NCBI GenBank assembly: GCA_947000775.1
Contig: CAMQGK010000010.1
Location: 535,001 to 599,000 of the forward strand
Origin: Pterois miles
Taxonomy: Eukaryota > Chordata > Actinopteri > Perciformes > Scorpaenidae
Direction of reading: 5' to 3'
DNA length: 64,000 nt
Shown: piece after piece, positions 7,900 through 21,200 of the stretch
Numbering within the stretch: position 1 is the stretch's first letter
Layout of the letters: every line of letters begins with the position of its first letter
Notes under the pieces: generated by a model
Databases searched by the model: none
Told to the model about the DNA's origin: nothing
What the model saw: only the letters and a program-made list of their open reading frames with translations
Translations under genes and position numbers: made by a program

Positions 7900-9960
7900 T
7901 ATGTCGATAAATTTCACTAAAAAAGTCATAGTATAGTATGTCGATAAATTTCATTTAAAAAAGTCATAGTATAGTATGTCGATAAATTTTACTAAAAAAC
8001 GTCATAGTATAGTATGTCGATAAATTTTACTAAAAAACGTCATAGTATAGTATGTCGATAAATTTTACGAAAAAAATTCATAGTATAGTTTGTCGATAAA
8101 TTTTACGAAAAAAAGTCATAGTATAGTTTGTCGATAAATTTTACGAAAAAAAGTCATAGTATAGTTTGTCGATAAATTTTACGAAAAAAAGTCATAGTAT
8201 AGTTTGTCGATAAATTTTACGAAAAAAAGTCATAGTATAGTTTGTCGATAAATTTTGTGATAAAAAGTCATGATATAGTATGTCAATAAATTTTACTAAC
8301 AAAAGTCATAGTATAGTATGTCGATAAATTTTATTTTAAAAAGTCATAGTATAGTATGTCGATAAATTTTACCAACAAAAGTCATAGTATAGTATGTCGA
8401 TAAATTTTACGAAAAAAAGTCATAGTATAGTATGTCGATAAAATTTTACTAAAAAAAGTCATAGTATAGTATGTCGATAAATTTTCTGTTAAAAAGTCAT
8501 AGTATAGTATGTTGATAAAATTTACGTAAAGGAAGTCAAAGTATAGTATGTAAATAAATTTTACTAACAAAAGCCATAGTATAGTATGTCAATAAATTTT
8601 CTGTAAAAAAAGTCATAGTATAGTATGTCGATAAATTTTATTTTAAAAAGTCATAGTATAGTATGTCGATAAATTTTATTTTTAAAAGTCATAGTATAGT
8701 ATGTCGATAAATTTTCCATAAAAAAAGTCATAGTATAGTATGTCGATAAATTTTACTAAAAAACGTCATAGTATAGTATGTCGATAAATTTTACTAAAAA
8801 ACGTCATAGTATAGTATGTCGATAAATTTTACTAAAAAACGTCATAGTATAGTATGTCGATAAATTTTACTAAAAAAAGTCATAGTATAGTATGTCGATA
8901 AATTTCATTTTAAAAAAGTCATAGTATAGTATGTCAATAAATTTTCTGTAAAAAAAGTGATAGTATAGTATGTCGATAAATTTTACTAAAAAACGTCATA
9001 GTATAGTATGTCGATAAATTTTACGAAAAAAAGTCATAGTATAGTTTGTCGATAAATTTTCTGTTAAAAAATTCATAGTATAGTATGTCGATAAATTTCA
9101 CTAAAAAAGTCATAGTATAGTATGTCGATAAATTTCATTTAAAAAAGTCATAGTATAGTATGTCGATAAATTTTACTAAAAAACGTCATAGTATAGTATG
9201 TCGATAAATTTTACTAAAAAAAGTCATAGTATAGTATGTCGATAAATTTTACGAAAAAAATTCATAGTATAGTTTGTCGATAAATTTTACTAAAAAAAGT
9301 CATAGTACAGTTTGTCGATAAATTTTACTAAAAAAAGTCATAGTATAGTTTGTCGATAAATTTTACTAAAAAAAGTCATAGTATAGTTTGTCGATAAATT
9401 TTACGAAAAAAAGTCATAGTATAGTTTGTCGATAAATTTTACTAAAAAAAGTCATAGTATAGTTTGTCGATAAATTTTACGAAAAAAAAGTCATAGTATA
9501 GTATGTCAATAAATTTTACTAACAAAAGTCATAGTATAGTATGTCGATAAATTTTATTTTAAAAAGTCATAGTATAGTATGTCGATAAATTTTACCAACA
9601 AAAGTCATAGTATAGTATGTCGATAAATTTTACGAAAAAAAGTCATAGTATAGTATGTCGATAAAATTTTACTAAAAAAAGTCATAGTATAGTATGTCGA
9701 TAAATTTTCTGTTAAAAAGTCATAGTATAGTATGTTGATAAAATTTACGTAAAGGAAGTCAAAGTATAGTATGTAAATAAATTTTACTAACAAAAGCCAT
9801 AGTATAGTATGTCAATAAATTTTCTGTAAAAAAAGTCATAGTATAGTATGTCGATAAATTTTATTTTAAAAAGTCATAGTATAGTATGTCGATAAATTTT
9901 ATTTTTAAAAGTCATAGTATAGTATGTCGATAAATTTTCCATAAAAAAGTCATAGTATAG
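7900..9960 (+). repeat. Approximately 1.22-kb higher-order duplication
   Basis: The marker monomer with ACGTAAAGGAAG occurs at 8524 and 9747, 1,223 bp apart. The surrounding subtype order from about 8280 to 8740 repeats at about 9505 to 9960; the stretch is identical enough that a 62-codon minus-strand frame recurs unchanged (8382-8570 and 9605-9793). Similarity seems to start earlier, near 7900 and 9090, with local indels. Boundaries are approximate. Confidence 0.8.
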
Positions 9961-11199
9961 TATGTCGATTAATTTTACTAAAAAAAGTCATAGTATAGTA
10001 TGTCGATAAATTTTATATTTAAAAGTCATAGTATAGTATGTCGATAAATTTTACTAACAAAAGTCATAGTATAGTATGTCGATAAGTTTTACTAAAAAAA
10101 GTCATAGTATTGTATGTCAATAAATTTTCTGTAAAAAAGTCATAGTATAGTATGTCGATAAATTTTGTTTTAAAAAGTCATAGTATAGTATGTCGATAAA
10201 TTTTACTAACAAAAGTCATAGTATAGTATGTCGATTAATTTTTCTAAAAAAAGCCAAAGCATAGTATGTCGATAAATTTTATTTTAAAAAGTCATAGTAT
10301 AGTATGTCGATAAATTTTCTGTAAAAAAAGTCATAGTATAGTATGTCGATAAATTTTCCGCAAAAAAGTAATAGTATAGTATGTCGATAAATTTCACTAA
10401 AATAAGTCATACTATAGTATGTTGATAAATTTTACTAAAAAAAGTCATAGTATAGTATGTCAATAAATTTTCCGTAAAAAACGTCATAGTATAGTATGTC
10501 GATAAATTTTACTAAAAAACGTCATAGTATAGTATGTCGATAAATTTTACTAAAAAAATTCATAGTATAGTATGTCGATAAATTTCATTTAAAAAAGTCA
10601 TAGTATAGTATGTCGATAAATTTTACGAAAAAAAGTCATAGTATAGTTTGTCGATAAATTTTCTGTTAAAAAATTCATAGTATAGTATGTCGATAAATTT
10701 TATGAAAAAAAGTCACACAATAAAATTTTTTCGATAAATTTTACTAAAAAAAGTCATAGTATAGTTTGTCGATAAATTTTACGAAAAAAAGTCACAGTAT
10801 AGTATATCGATAAATTTTGTTAAAAAAAGTTATGATATAGTATGTCAATAAATTTTACTAACAAAAGTCATGGTATAGTATGTCGATAAATTTTATTTTA
10901 AAAAGTCATAGTATAGTATGTCGATTAATTTTCTGTAAAAAAAGTCATAGTATAGTATGTCGATTAATTTTCCGCAAAAAAGTAATAGTATAGTATGTCG
11001 ATAAATTTCACTAAAAAAAGTCATAGTATAGTATGTCGATAAATTTTACTAAAAATAGTCATAGTATAGTATGTCGATAAATTTTACTAAAAAACGTCAT
11101 AGTATAGTATGTCGATAAATTTTACTAAAAAACGTCCTAGTATAGTATGTCGATAAATTTTACTAAAAAAAGTCATAGTATAGTATGTCGATAAATTTT

Positions 11200-14010
11200 A
11201 CTAAAAAAGTCATAGTATAGTATGTCGATAAATTTTACGTAAAGAAAGTCAAAGTATAGTATGTCAATAAATTTTACTAACAAAAGTCATAGTATAGTAT
11301 GTCGATAAATTTTACTAAAAAAAGTCATAGTATAGTATGTCGATGAATTTTACTTAAAAAAGTCATAGTATAGTATGTCGATAAAATTTACGTAAAGGAA
11401 GTCAAAGTATAGTATGTCAATAAATTTTACTAACAAAAGTCATAATATAGTATGTCGATAAATTTTACTAACAAAAGTCATAGTATAGTATGTCGATAAA
11501 TTTTACTAACAAAAGTCATAGTATAGTATGTCGATAAATTTTACTAACAAAAGTCATAGTATAGTATGTCGATAAATTTTATTTTAAAAAGTCATAGGAT
11601 AGTATGTCGATAAATTTCACTAAAAAAAGTCATAGTATAGTATGTCGATGAATTTTACTAAAAAAAGTCATAGTATAGTATGTCGATAAATTTTCCGTTA
11701 AAAAAAAGTCATAGTATAGTATGTCAATAAATTTTACTGAAAAAAAGTCATAGTATAGTATGTCAATAAATTTTACTAAAAAAGTCATAGTATAGTATGT
11801 CGATAAATTTTCCGTTAAAAAAAAGTCATAGTATAGTATGTCGATAAATTTTCTGCAAAAAAGTAATAGTATAGTATGTTTGATAAATTTTCCGCAAAAA
11901 AGTAATAGTATAGTATGTCCATAAATTTTACTAAAAAAAGTCATAGTATAGTATGTCGATAAATTTCACTAAAAAAAGTCATAGTATAGTATGTCGATAA
12001 ATTTTACTAAAAAAAGTCATAGTATAGTATGTCGATAAATTTTACTAAAAAAGTCATAGTATAGTATGTCGATAAATTTTCCACAAAAAAGTAATAGTAT
12101 AGTATGTCGATAAATTTTACTAAAAAACTCATAGTATAGTATGTCGATAAATTTTCCGCAAAAAAGTCATAGTATAGTATGTCGATAAATTTTCCATAAA
12201 AAAAGTCATAGTATAGTATGTCGATAAATTTTACTAAAAAAAGTCATAGTATAGTATATCGATACATTTTCTGTTAAAAAGTTATAGTGTATTATGTCGA
12301 TAAATTTTATTAAAAAACGTCATAGTATAGTATATCGATAAATTTTACTAAAAAAAGTCAAAGTATAGTATGTCGATAAATTTTACTAAAAAAAGTCATA
12401 GTATTGTATGTTGATAAATTTGACAAAAAAAAGTCAAAGTATAGTATGTCGATAAATTTTATTTAAAAAAGTCATAGTATTGTATATCGATAAATTTTAC
12501 TAAAAAAAGTCATAGTATAGTATGTCGATAAATTTTATTTAAAAAAGTCATAGTATAGTATGTTGATAAATTTTCCGTTAAAAAAAGTCATAGTATAGTA
12601 TGTCGATAAATTTTACTAAAAAAAGTAATAGTACAGTATGTCGATAAATTTTACTAAAAAAAGTCATAGTATAGTATGTCGATAAATTTTCCGCAAAAAA
12701 GTCATAGTATAATATGTCGATAAATTTTACTTAAAAAAGTCATAGTATAGTATGTCACTAAATTTTCTGCAAAGAAGTAATAGTGTAGTATGTCGATAAA
12801 TTTTACTAAAAAAACCCATAGTATAGTATGTCGATAAATTTTACTAAAAAAAGTCATAGTATAGTATGTCGATAAATTTTACTAAAAAAAGTCATAGTAT
12901 AGTATGTCAATAAATTTTACTAAAAAAAGTCAAAGTATAGTATGTCGATAAATTTTACTAAAAAAAGTCATAGTATAGTATGTCGATAAATTTTATTTAA
13001 AAAAGTCATAGTATAGTATGTTGATAAATTTTCCGTTAAAAAAAGTCATATTATAGTATGTCGATAAATTTTCAATAAAAAAAGTCATAGTATAGTATGT
13101 CGATAAATTTTACTAAAAAAGTCATAGTATAGTATGTCGATAAATTTTCCGCAAAAAAGTAATAGTATAGTATGTTGATAAATTTTACTAAAAAAGTCAT
13201 AGTATAGTATGTCGATAAATTTTACTAAAAAAGTCATAGTATAGTATGTCGATAAATTTTACTTAAAAAAAGTCATAGTATAGTATGTCGATAAAATTTA
13301 CGTAAAGGAAGTCAAAGTATAGTATGTCAATAAATTTTACTAACAAAAGTCATAGTATAGTATGTCGATAAATTTTACTAACAAAAGTCATAGTATAGTA
13401 TGTCGATGAATTTTACTTAAAAAAAGTCATAGTATAGTATGTCGATAAAATTTACGTAAAGGAAGTCAAAGTATAGTATGTCAATAAATTTTACTAACAA
13501 AAGTCATAATATAGTATGTCGATAAATTTTACTAACAAAAGTCATAGTATAGTATGTCGATAAATTTTACTAACAAAAGTCATAGTATAGTATGTCGATA
13601 AATTTTACTAACAAAAGTCATAGTATAGTATGTCGATAAATTTTATTTTAAAAAGTCATAGTATAGTATGTCGATAAATTTCACTAAAAAAGTCATAGTA
13701 TAGTATGTCGATGAATTTTACTAAAAAAAGTCATAGTATAGTATGTCGATAAATTTTCCGTTAAAAAAAAGTCATAGTATAGTATGTCAATAAATTTTAC
13801 TAAAAAAGTCATAGTATAGTATGTCAATAAATTTTACTAAAAAAAGTCATAGTATAGTATGTCGATAAATTTTCCGTTAAAAAAAAGTCATAGTATAGTA
13901 TGTCGATAAATTTTCTGCAAAAAAGTAATAGTATAGTATGTTTGATAAATTTTCCGCAAAAAAGTAATAGTATAGTATGTCCATAAATTTTACTAAAAAA
14001 AGTCATAGTA
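11200..14010 (+). repeat. Approximately 2.06-kb higher-order duplication
   Basis: Marker ACGTAAAGGAAG at 11390 matches 13454, with rare monomers such as CATAATATAG and TTTGATAAATTTTCCGC following each at an offset of about 2,062 bp (for example 11880 and 13942). The marker at 13300 lies 154 bp (four monomers) before 13454, a local duplication also present in the 28.7-kb copy. Confidence 0.75.
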
Positions 14011-17000
14011 TAGTATGTCGATAAATTTCACTAAAAAAAGTCATAGTATAGTATGTCGATAAATTTTACTAAAAAAGTCATAGTATAGTATGTCGATAAA
14101 TTTTCCACAAAAAAGTAATAGTATAGTATGTCGATAAATTTTACTTAAAAAAGTCATAGTATAGTATGTCGATAAATTTTCCGTAAAAAAAGTAATAGTA
14201 TAGTATGTCGATAAATTTCACTAAAAAAGTCATAGTATAGTATGTCGATAAATTTTACTAAAAAAGTTATAGTATAGTATGTCGATAAATGTTACTAAAA
14301 AAAGTCATAGTATAGTATGTCGATAAATTTTCCATAAAAAAAGTCACAGTATAGTATGTCGATAAATTTTATTAAAAAAAGTCATAGTATAGTATGTCAC
14401 AAAATTTTACTAAAAAAACTCATAGTATAGTATGTCGATAAATTTTCCATAAAAAAAGTCATAGTATAGTATGTCGATAAATTTTACTAAAAAACTCATA
14501 GTGTAGTATGTCGATAAATTTTCCGCAAAAAAGTCATAGTATAGTATATCGATACATTTTCTGTTAAAAAGTTATAGTGTATTATGTCGATAAATTTTAT
14601 TAAAAAACGTCATAGTATAGTATATCGATAAATTTTACTAAAAAAAGTCAAAGTATAGTATGTCGATAAATTTTACTAAAAAAAGTCATAGTATTGTATG
14701 TCGATAAATTTTACAAAAAAAAGTCAAAGTATAGTATGTCGATAAATTTTATTCAAAAAAGTCATAGTATTGTATATCGATAAATTTTACTAAAAAAAGT
14801 CATAGTATAGTATGTCGATAAATTTTATTTAAAAAAGTCATAGTATAGTATGTTGATAAATTTTCCGTTAAAAAAAGTCATAGTATAGTATGTCGATAAA
14901 TTTTACTAAAAAAAGTCATAGTATAGTATGTCGATAAATTTTCCATAAAAAAATCATAGTATAGTATGTCGATAAATTTTACTAACAAAATTCATAGTAT
15001 AGTATGTCGATAAGTTTTACTAAAAAAAGTCATAGTATAGTATGTCGATAAATTTTATTTTAAAAAGTCATAGTATAGTATGTCGATAAATTTCATTTAA
15101 AAAAGTCATAGTATAGTATGTCGATAAATTTCACTAAAAAAGTCATAGTATAATATGTAGGTAAATTTTATGAAAAAAAGTCATAGTATAGTTTGTCGAT
15201 AAATTTTCTGTTAAAAAATTCATAGTATAGTATGTCGATAAATTTCATTTAAAAAAGTCATAGTATAGTATGTCGATAAATTTTACTAAAAAAAGTCATA
15301 GTATAGTATGTCGATAAATTTCACTAAAAAAGTCATAGTATAGTATGTCGATAAATTTTACTAAAAAAGTCATAGTATAGTATGTCGATAAATTTTCTGT
15401 TAAAAAAGTCATAGTATAGTTTGTCGATAAATTTTCCGAAAAAAAGTAATAGTATAGTATGTCGATAAATTTCACTAAAAAAGTCATAGTATAGTATGTC
15501 TATAAATTTTACTAAAAAAAGTTATAGTATAGTATGTCGATAAATTTTCAATAAAAAAAGTCATAGTATAGTATGTCGATAAATTTTACTAAAAAAAGTC
15601 ATAGTATAGTATGTCGATAAATTTTACTAAAAAAAGTCAAAGTATAGTATGTCGATAAATTTTACTAAAAAAAGTCATAGTATAGTATGTCGATAAATTT
15701 TACTAAAAAAAGTCATAGTATAGTATGTCGATAAATTTTACTAACAAAATTCATAGTATAGTATGTCGATAAGTTTTACTAAAAAAAGTCATAGTATAGT
15801 ATGTCGATAAATTTTATTTTAAAAAGTCATAGTATAGTATGTCGATAAATTTTCCGCAAAAAAGTAATAGTATAGTATGTCGATAAATTTCACTAAAAAA
15901 CGTCATAGTATAGTATGTCGATAAATTTTACTAAAAAACGTCATAGTATAGTATGTCGATAAATTTTACTAAAAAACGTCATAGTATAGTATGTCGATAA
16001 ATTTTACTAAAAAACGTCATAGTATAGTATGTCGATAAATTTTACTAAAAAAAGTCATAGTATAGTTTGTCGATAAATTTTACTAAAAAAAGTCATAGTA
16101 TAGTATGTCGATAAATTTTACTAAAAAAAGTCATAGTATAGTATGTCGATAAATTTTACTAAAAAAAGTCATAGTATAGTATGTCAATAAATTTTACTAA
16201 AAAAAGTCATAGTGTAGTTTGTCGATAAATTTTCTGTTAAAAAATTCATAGTATAGTATGTCGATAAATTTCATTTAAAAAAGTCATAGTATAGTATGTC
16301 GATAAATTTTACTAAAAAAAGTCATAGTATAGTTTGTCGATAAATTTTACGAAAAAAAGTCATAGTATAGTATGTCGATGAATTTTACTAAAAAAAGTAA
16401 TAGTACAGTATGTCGATAAATTTTACTAAAAAAGTCATACTATAGTATGTCGATAAATTTTCCGCAAAAAAGTCATAGTATAGTATGTCGATAAATTTTA
16501 CTTAAAAAAGTCATAGTATAGTATGTCACTAAATTTTCTGCGAAGAAGTAATAGTATAGTATGTCGATAAATTTTACTAAAAAAAGTCATAGTATAGTAT
16601 GTCGATAAATTTTACTAAAAAAAGTCATAGTATAGTATCTCAATAAATTTTACTAAAAAAAGTCATAGTATAGTATGTCGATAAAATTTACGTAAAGGAA
16701 GTCAAAGTATAGTATGTCAATAAATTTTACTAACAAAAGTCATAGTATAGTATGTCGATAAATTTTAGTAACAAAAGTCATAGTATAGTATGTCGATAAA
16801 TTTTACTAACAAAAGTCATAGTATAGTATGTCGATAAATTTTACTAACAAAAGTCATAGTATAGTATGTCGATAAATTTTACTAACAAAAGTCATAGGAT
16901 AGTATGTCGATAAATTTCACTAAAAAAGTCATAGTATAGTATGTTGATAAATTTTTCGTTAAAAAAAAGTCATAGTATAGTATGTCGATAAATTTTACTA

Positions 17001-18000
17001 AAAAAGTCATAGTATAGTATGTCGATAAATTTTACTAAAAAAGTCATAGTATAGTATGTCGATAAATTTTACTAAAAAAAGTCATAGTATAGTATGTCGA
17101 TAAATTTTTCGTTAAAAAAAAGTCATAGTATAGTATGTCGATAAATTTTTCGTTAAAAAAAGTCATAGTATAGTATGTCGATAAATTTTACTAAAAAAGT
17201 CATAGCATAGTATGTCGATAAATTTTACTAAAAAAGTCATAGTATAGTATGTCGATAAATTTTCCGCAAAAAAGTAATAGTATAATATGTCGATAAATTT
17301 TCCGCAAAAAAGTAATAGTATAGTATGTCGATAAATTTTACTAAAAAAAGTCATAGTATAGTATGTCGATAAATTTTTCGTTAAAAAAAAGTCAAAGTAT
17401 AGTATGTCGATAAATTTTACTAAAAAAGTCATAGTATAGTATGTCGATAAATTTTACTAAAAAAGTCATAGTATAGTATGTCGACAAATTTTCCGCAAAA
17501 AAGTAATAGTATAGTATGTCTATAAATTTTACTAAAAAAAGTCATAGTATAGTATGTCGATAAATTTTACTAAAAAAAGTCATAGTATAGTATGTCGATA
17601 AATTTTCCACAAAAAAGTAATAGTATAGTATGTCGATAAATTTTACTTAAAAAAGTCATAGTATAGTATGTCGATAAATTTTCTGTTAAAAAAGTCATAG
17701 TATAGTTTGTCGATAAGTTTTCCGCAAAAAAGTAATAGTATAGTATGTCGATAAATTTTACTTAAAAAAGTCATAGTATAGTATGTCGATAAATTTTCTG
17801 TTAAAAAAGTCATAGTATAGTATGTCGATAAATTTTCTGTTAAAAAAGTCATAGTATAGTATGTCGATAAATTTCACTAAAAAAGTCATAGTATAGTATG
17901 TCTTTAAATTTTACTAAAAAAAGTTATAGTATAGTATGTCGATAAATTTTACTAAAAAAAGTCATAGTATAGTATGTCGATAAATTTTACTAAAAAAAGT
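13100..18000 (+). repeat. Left copy of a segmental duplication about 15.4 kb apart
   Basis: Marker monomers at 13300, 13454 and 16690 match 28703, 28856 and 32208, at offsets of 15,403, 15,402 and 15,518 bp. The subtype order between them agrees over several kb, with some lost or gained monomers. A 69-codon minus-strand frame at 17643-17852 recurs unchanged at 33275-33484 (offset 15,632), so the right copy contains extra monomers. Boundaries are approximate. Confidence 0.8.
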
Positions 18001-18299
18001 CATAGTATAGTATGTCGATAAATTTTACTAAAAAAAGTCATAGTATAGTATGTCGATAAATTTTCCATAAAAAAAGTCATAGTATAGTATGTCGATAAAT
18101 TTTACTAAAAAAGTCATAGTATAGTATGTCGATAAATTTTACTAAAAAAGTCATAGTATAGTATGTCGATAAATTTTACTAAAAAAAGTCATAGTATAGT
18201 ATGTCGATAAATTTTACTAAAAAAAGTCATAGTATAGTATGTCGATAAATTTTCCATAAAAAAAGTCATAGTATAGTATGTCGATAAATTTTACTAAAA

Positions 18300-21200
18300 A
18301 AGTCATAGTATAGTATGTCGATAAATTTTCCATAAAAAAAGTCATAGTATATTATGTCGATAAATTTTATTAAAAAACGTCATAGTATAGTATATCGATA
18401 CATTTTCTGTTAAAAAGTCATAGTATAGTATGTCGATAAATTTTCCATAAAAAAAGTCATAGTATATTATGTCGATAAATTTTATTAAAAAACGTCATAG
18501 TATAGTATATCGATACATTTTCTGTTAAAAAGTCATAGTATAGTATGTCGATAAATTTTACTAAAACAGTCATAGTATAGTATGTCGATAAATTTCACTA
18601 AAAAAGTCATAGTATAGTATGTCGATAAATGTTACGAAAAAAAAGTCATAGTATAGTTTGTCGATAAATTTTCTGTTAAAAAAATTCATAGTATAGTATG
18701 TCGATAAATTTTACTAAAAAAAGTCATAGTATAGTATGTCGACAAATTTTATTTAAAAAAGTCATAGTATAGTATGTCAATAAATTTTATTTAAAAAAGT
18801 CATAGTATAGTATGTCGATAAATTTTACTAAAAAAAGTCATAGTATAATATGTCGATAAATTTCATTTAAAAAAGTCATAGTATAGTATGTCGATGAATT
18901 TTACTTAAAAAAGTCATAGTATAGTATGTCGATAAATTTTACTAAAAAAAGTCAAAGTATAGTATGTCGATAAATTTTACTAAAAAAGTCAAAGTATAGT
19001 ATGTCGATAAATTTTACTAAAAAAAGTCATAGTATAGTATGTCGATAAATTTTCCGTTAAAAAAAGTCATATTATAGTATGTCGATAAATTTTCAATAAA
19101 AAAAGTCATAGTATAGTATGTCGATAAATTTTACTAAAAAAGTCATAGTATAGTATGTCGATAAATTTTCCGCAAAAAAGTAATAGTATAGTATGTCGAT
19201 AAATTTTACTAAAAAAGTCATAGTATAGTATGTCGATAAATTTTACTTAAAAAAGTCATAGTATAGTATGTCACTAAATTTTCTGCAAAGAAGTCATAGT
19301 ATAGTATGTCGATGAATTTTACTAAAAAAAGTCATAGTATAGTATGTCGATGAATTTTACTAAAAAAAGTCATAGTGTAGTATGTCGATGAATTTTACTT
19401 AAAAAAGTCATAGTATAGTATGTCAATAAATTTTACTAAAAAAAGTCATAGTATAGTATGTCAATAAATTTTCCGTTAAAAAAAGTCATATTATAGTATG
19501 TCGATAAATTTTCAATAAAAAAAGTCATAGTATAGTATGTCGATAAATTTTACTAAAAAAGTCATAGTATAGTATGTCGATAAATTTTCTGCAAAAAAGT
19601 AATAGTATAGTATGTCGATAAATTTCACTAAAAAAGTCATAGTATAGTATGTCGATGAATTTTACTAAAAAAAGTCATAGTATAGTATGTCGATAAATTT
19701 TCCGTTAAAAAAAAAAGTCATAGTATAGTATGTCGATAAATTTTACTAAAAAAAGTCATAGTATAGTATGTCGAGAAATTTTCCGTTAAAAAAAAAGTCA
19801 TAGTATAGTATGTCGATGAATTTTACTAAAAAAAGTCATAGTATAGTATGTCGATAAATTTTACTAAAAAAGTCATAGTATAGTATGTCGATAAATTTTC
19901 CGCAAAAAAGTAATAGTATAGTATGTCGATAAATTTTCCGCAAAAAAGTAATAGTATAGTATGTCGATAAATTTTACTAAAAAAAGTCATGGTATAGTAT
20001 GTCGATAAATTTTCCACAAAAAAGTAATAGTATAGTATGTCGATAAATTTTACTTAAAAAAGTCATAGTATAGTATGTCGATAAATTTTCTGTTAAAAAA
20101 GTCATAGTATAGTTTGTCGATAAGTTTTCCGCAAAAAAGTAATAGTATAGTATGTCGATAAATTTTACTTAAAAAAGTCATAGTATAGTATGTCGATAAA
20201 TTTTCTGTTAAAAAAGTCATAGTATAGTATGTCGATACATTTTCTGTTAAAAAAGTCATAGTATAGTATGTCGATAAATTTCACTAAAAAAAGTTATAGT
20301 ATAGTATGTCGATAAATTTTACTAAAAAAAGTCATAGTATAGTATGTCGATAAATTTTACTAAAAAAAGTCATAGTATAGTATGTCGATAAATTTTACTA
20401 AAAAAAGTCATAGTATAGTATGTCGATAAATTTTCCATAAAAAAAGTCACAGTATAGTATGTCGATAAATTTTTACTAAAAAAAGTGATAGTATAGTATG
20501 TCAATAAATTTTACTAAAAAAAGTCATAGTATAGTATGTCGATAAATTTTCCATAAAAAAAGTCATAGTATAGTATGTCGATAAATTTTACTAAAAAAAG
20601 TCATAGTGTAGTATGTCGATAAATTTTACTAAAAAAAGTCATAGTATAGTATATCGATACATTTTCTGTTAAAAAGTTACAGTATATTATGTCGATAAAT
20701 TTTATTAAAAAACGTCATAGTATAGTGTATCGATACATTTTCTGTTAAAAAGTCATAGTATAGTATGTCGATAAATTTCATTTAAAAAAGTCATAGTATA
20801 GTATGTCGATAAATTTTACTAAAAAAGTCATAGTATAGTATGTCGATAAATTTCACTAAAAAAGTCATAGTATAGTATGTCGATAAATGTTACGAAAAAA
20901 AAGTCATAGTATAGTTTGTCGATAAATTTTCTGTTAAAAAATTCATAGTATAGTATGTCGATAAATTTCATTTAAAAAAGTCATAGTATAGTATGTCGAT
21001 GAATTTCACTAAAAGAGTCATAGTGTAGTATGTCGATAAATTTCATTTAAAAAAGTCATAGTATAGTATGTCGATAAATTTTACTAAAAAAAGTCATAGT
21101 ATAGTTTGTCGATAAATTTTACGAAAAAAACTCATAGTATAGTATGTCGATGAATTTTACTAAAAAACGTCATAGTATAGTATGTCGATAAATTTTACTA

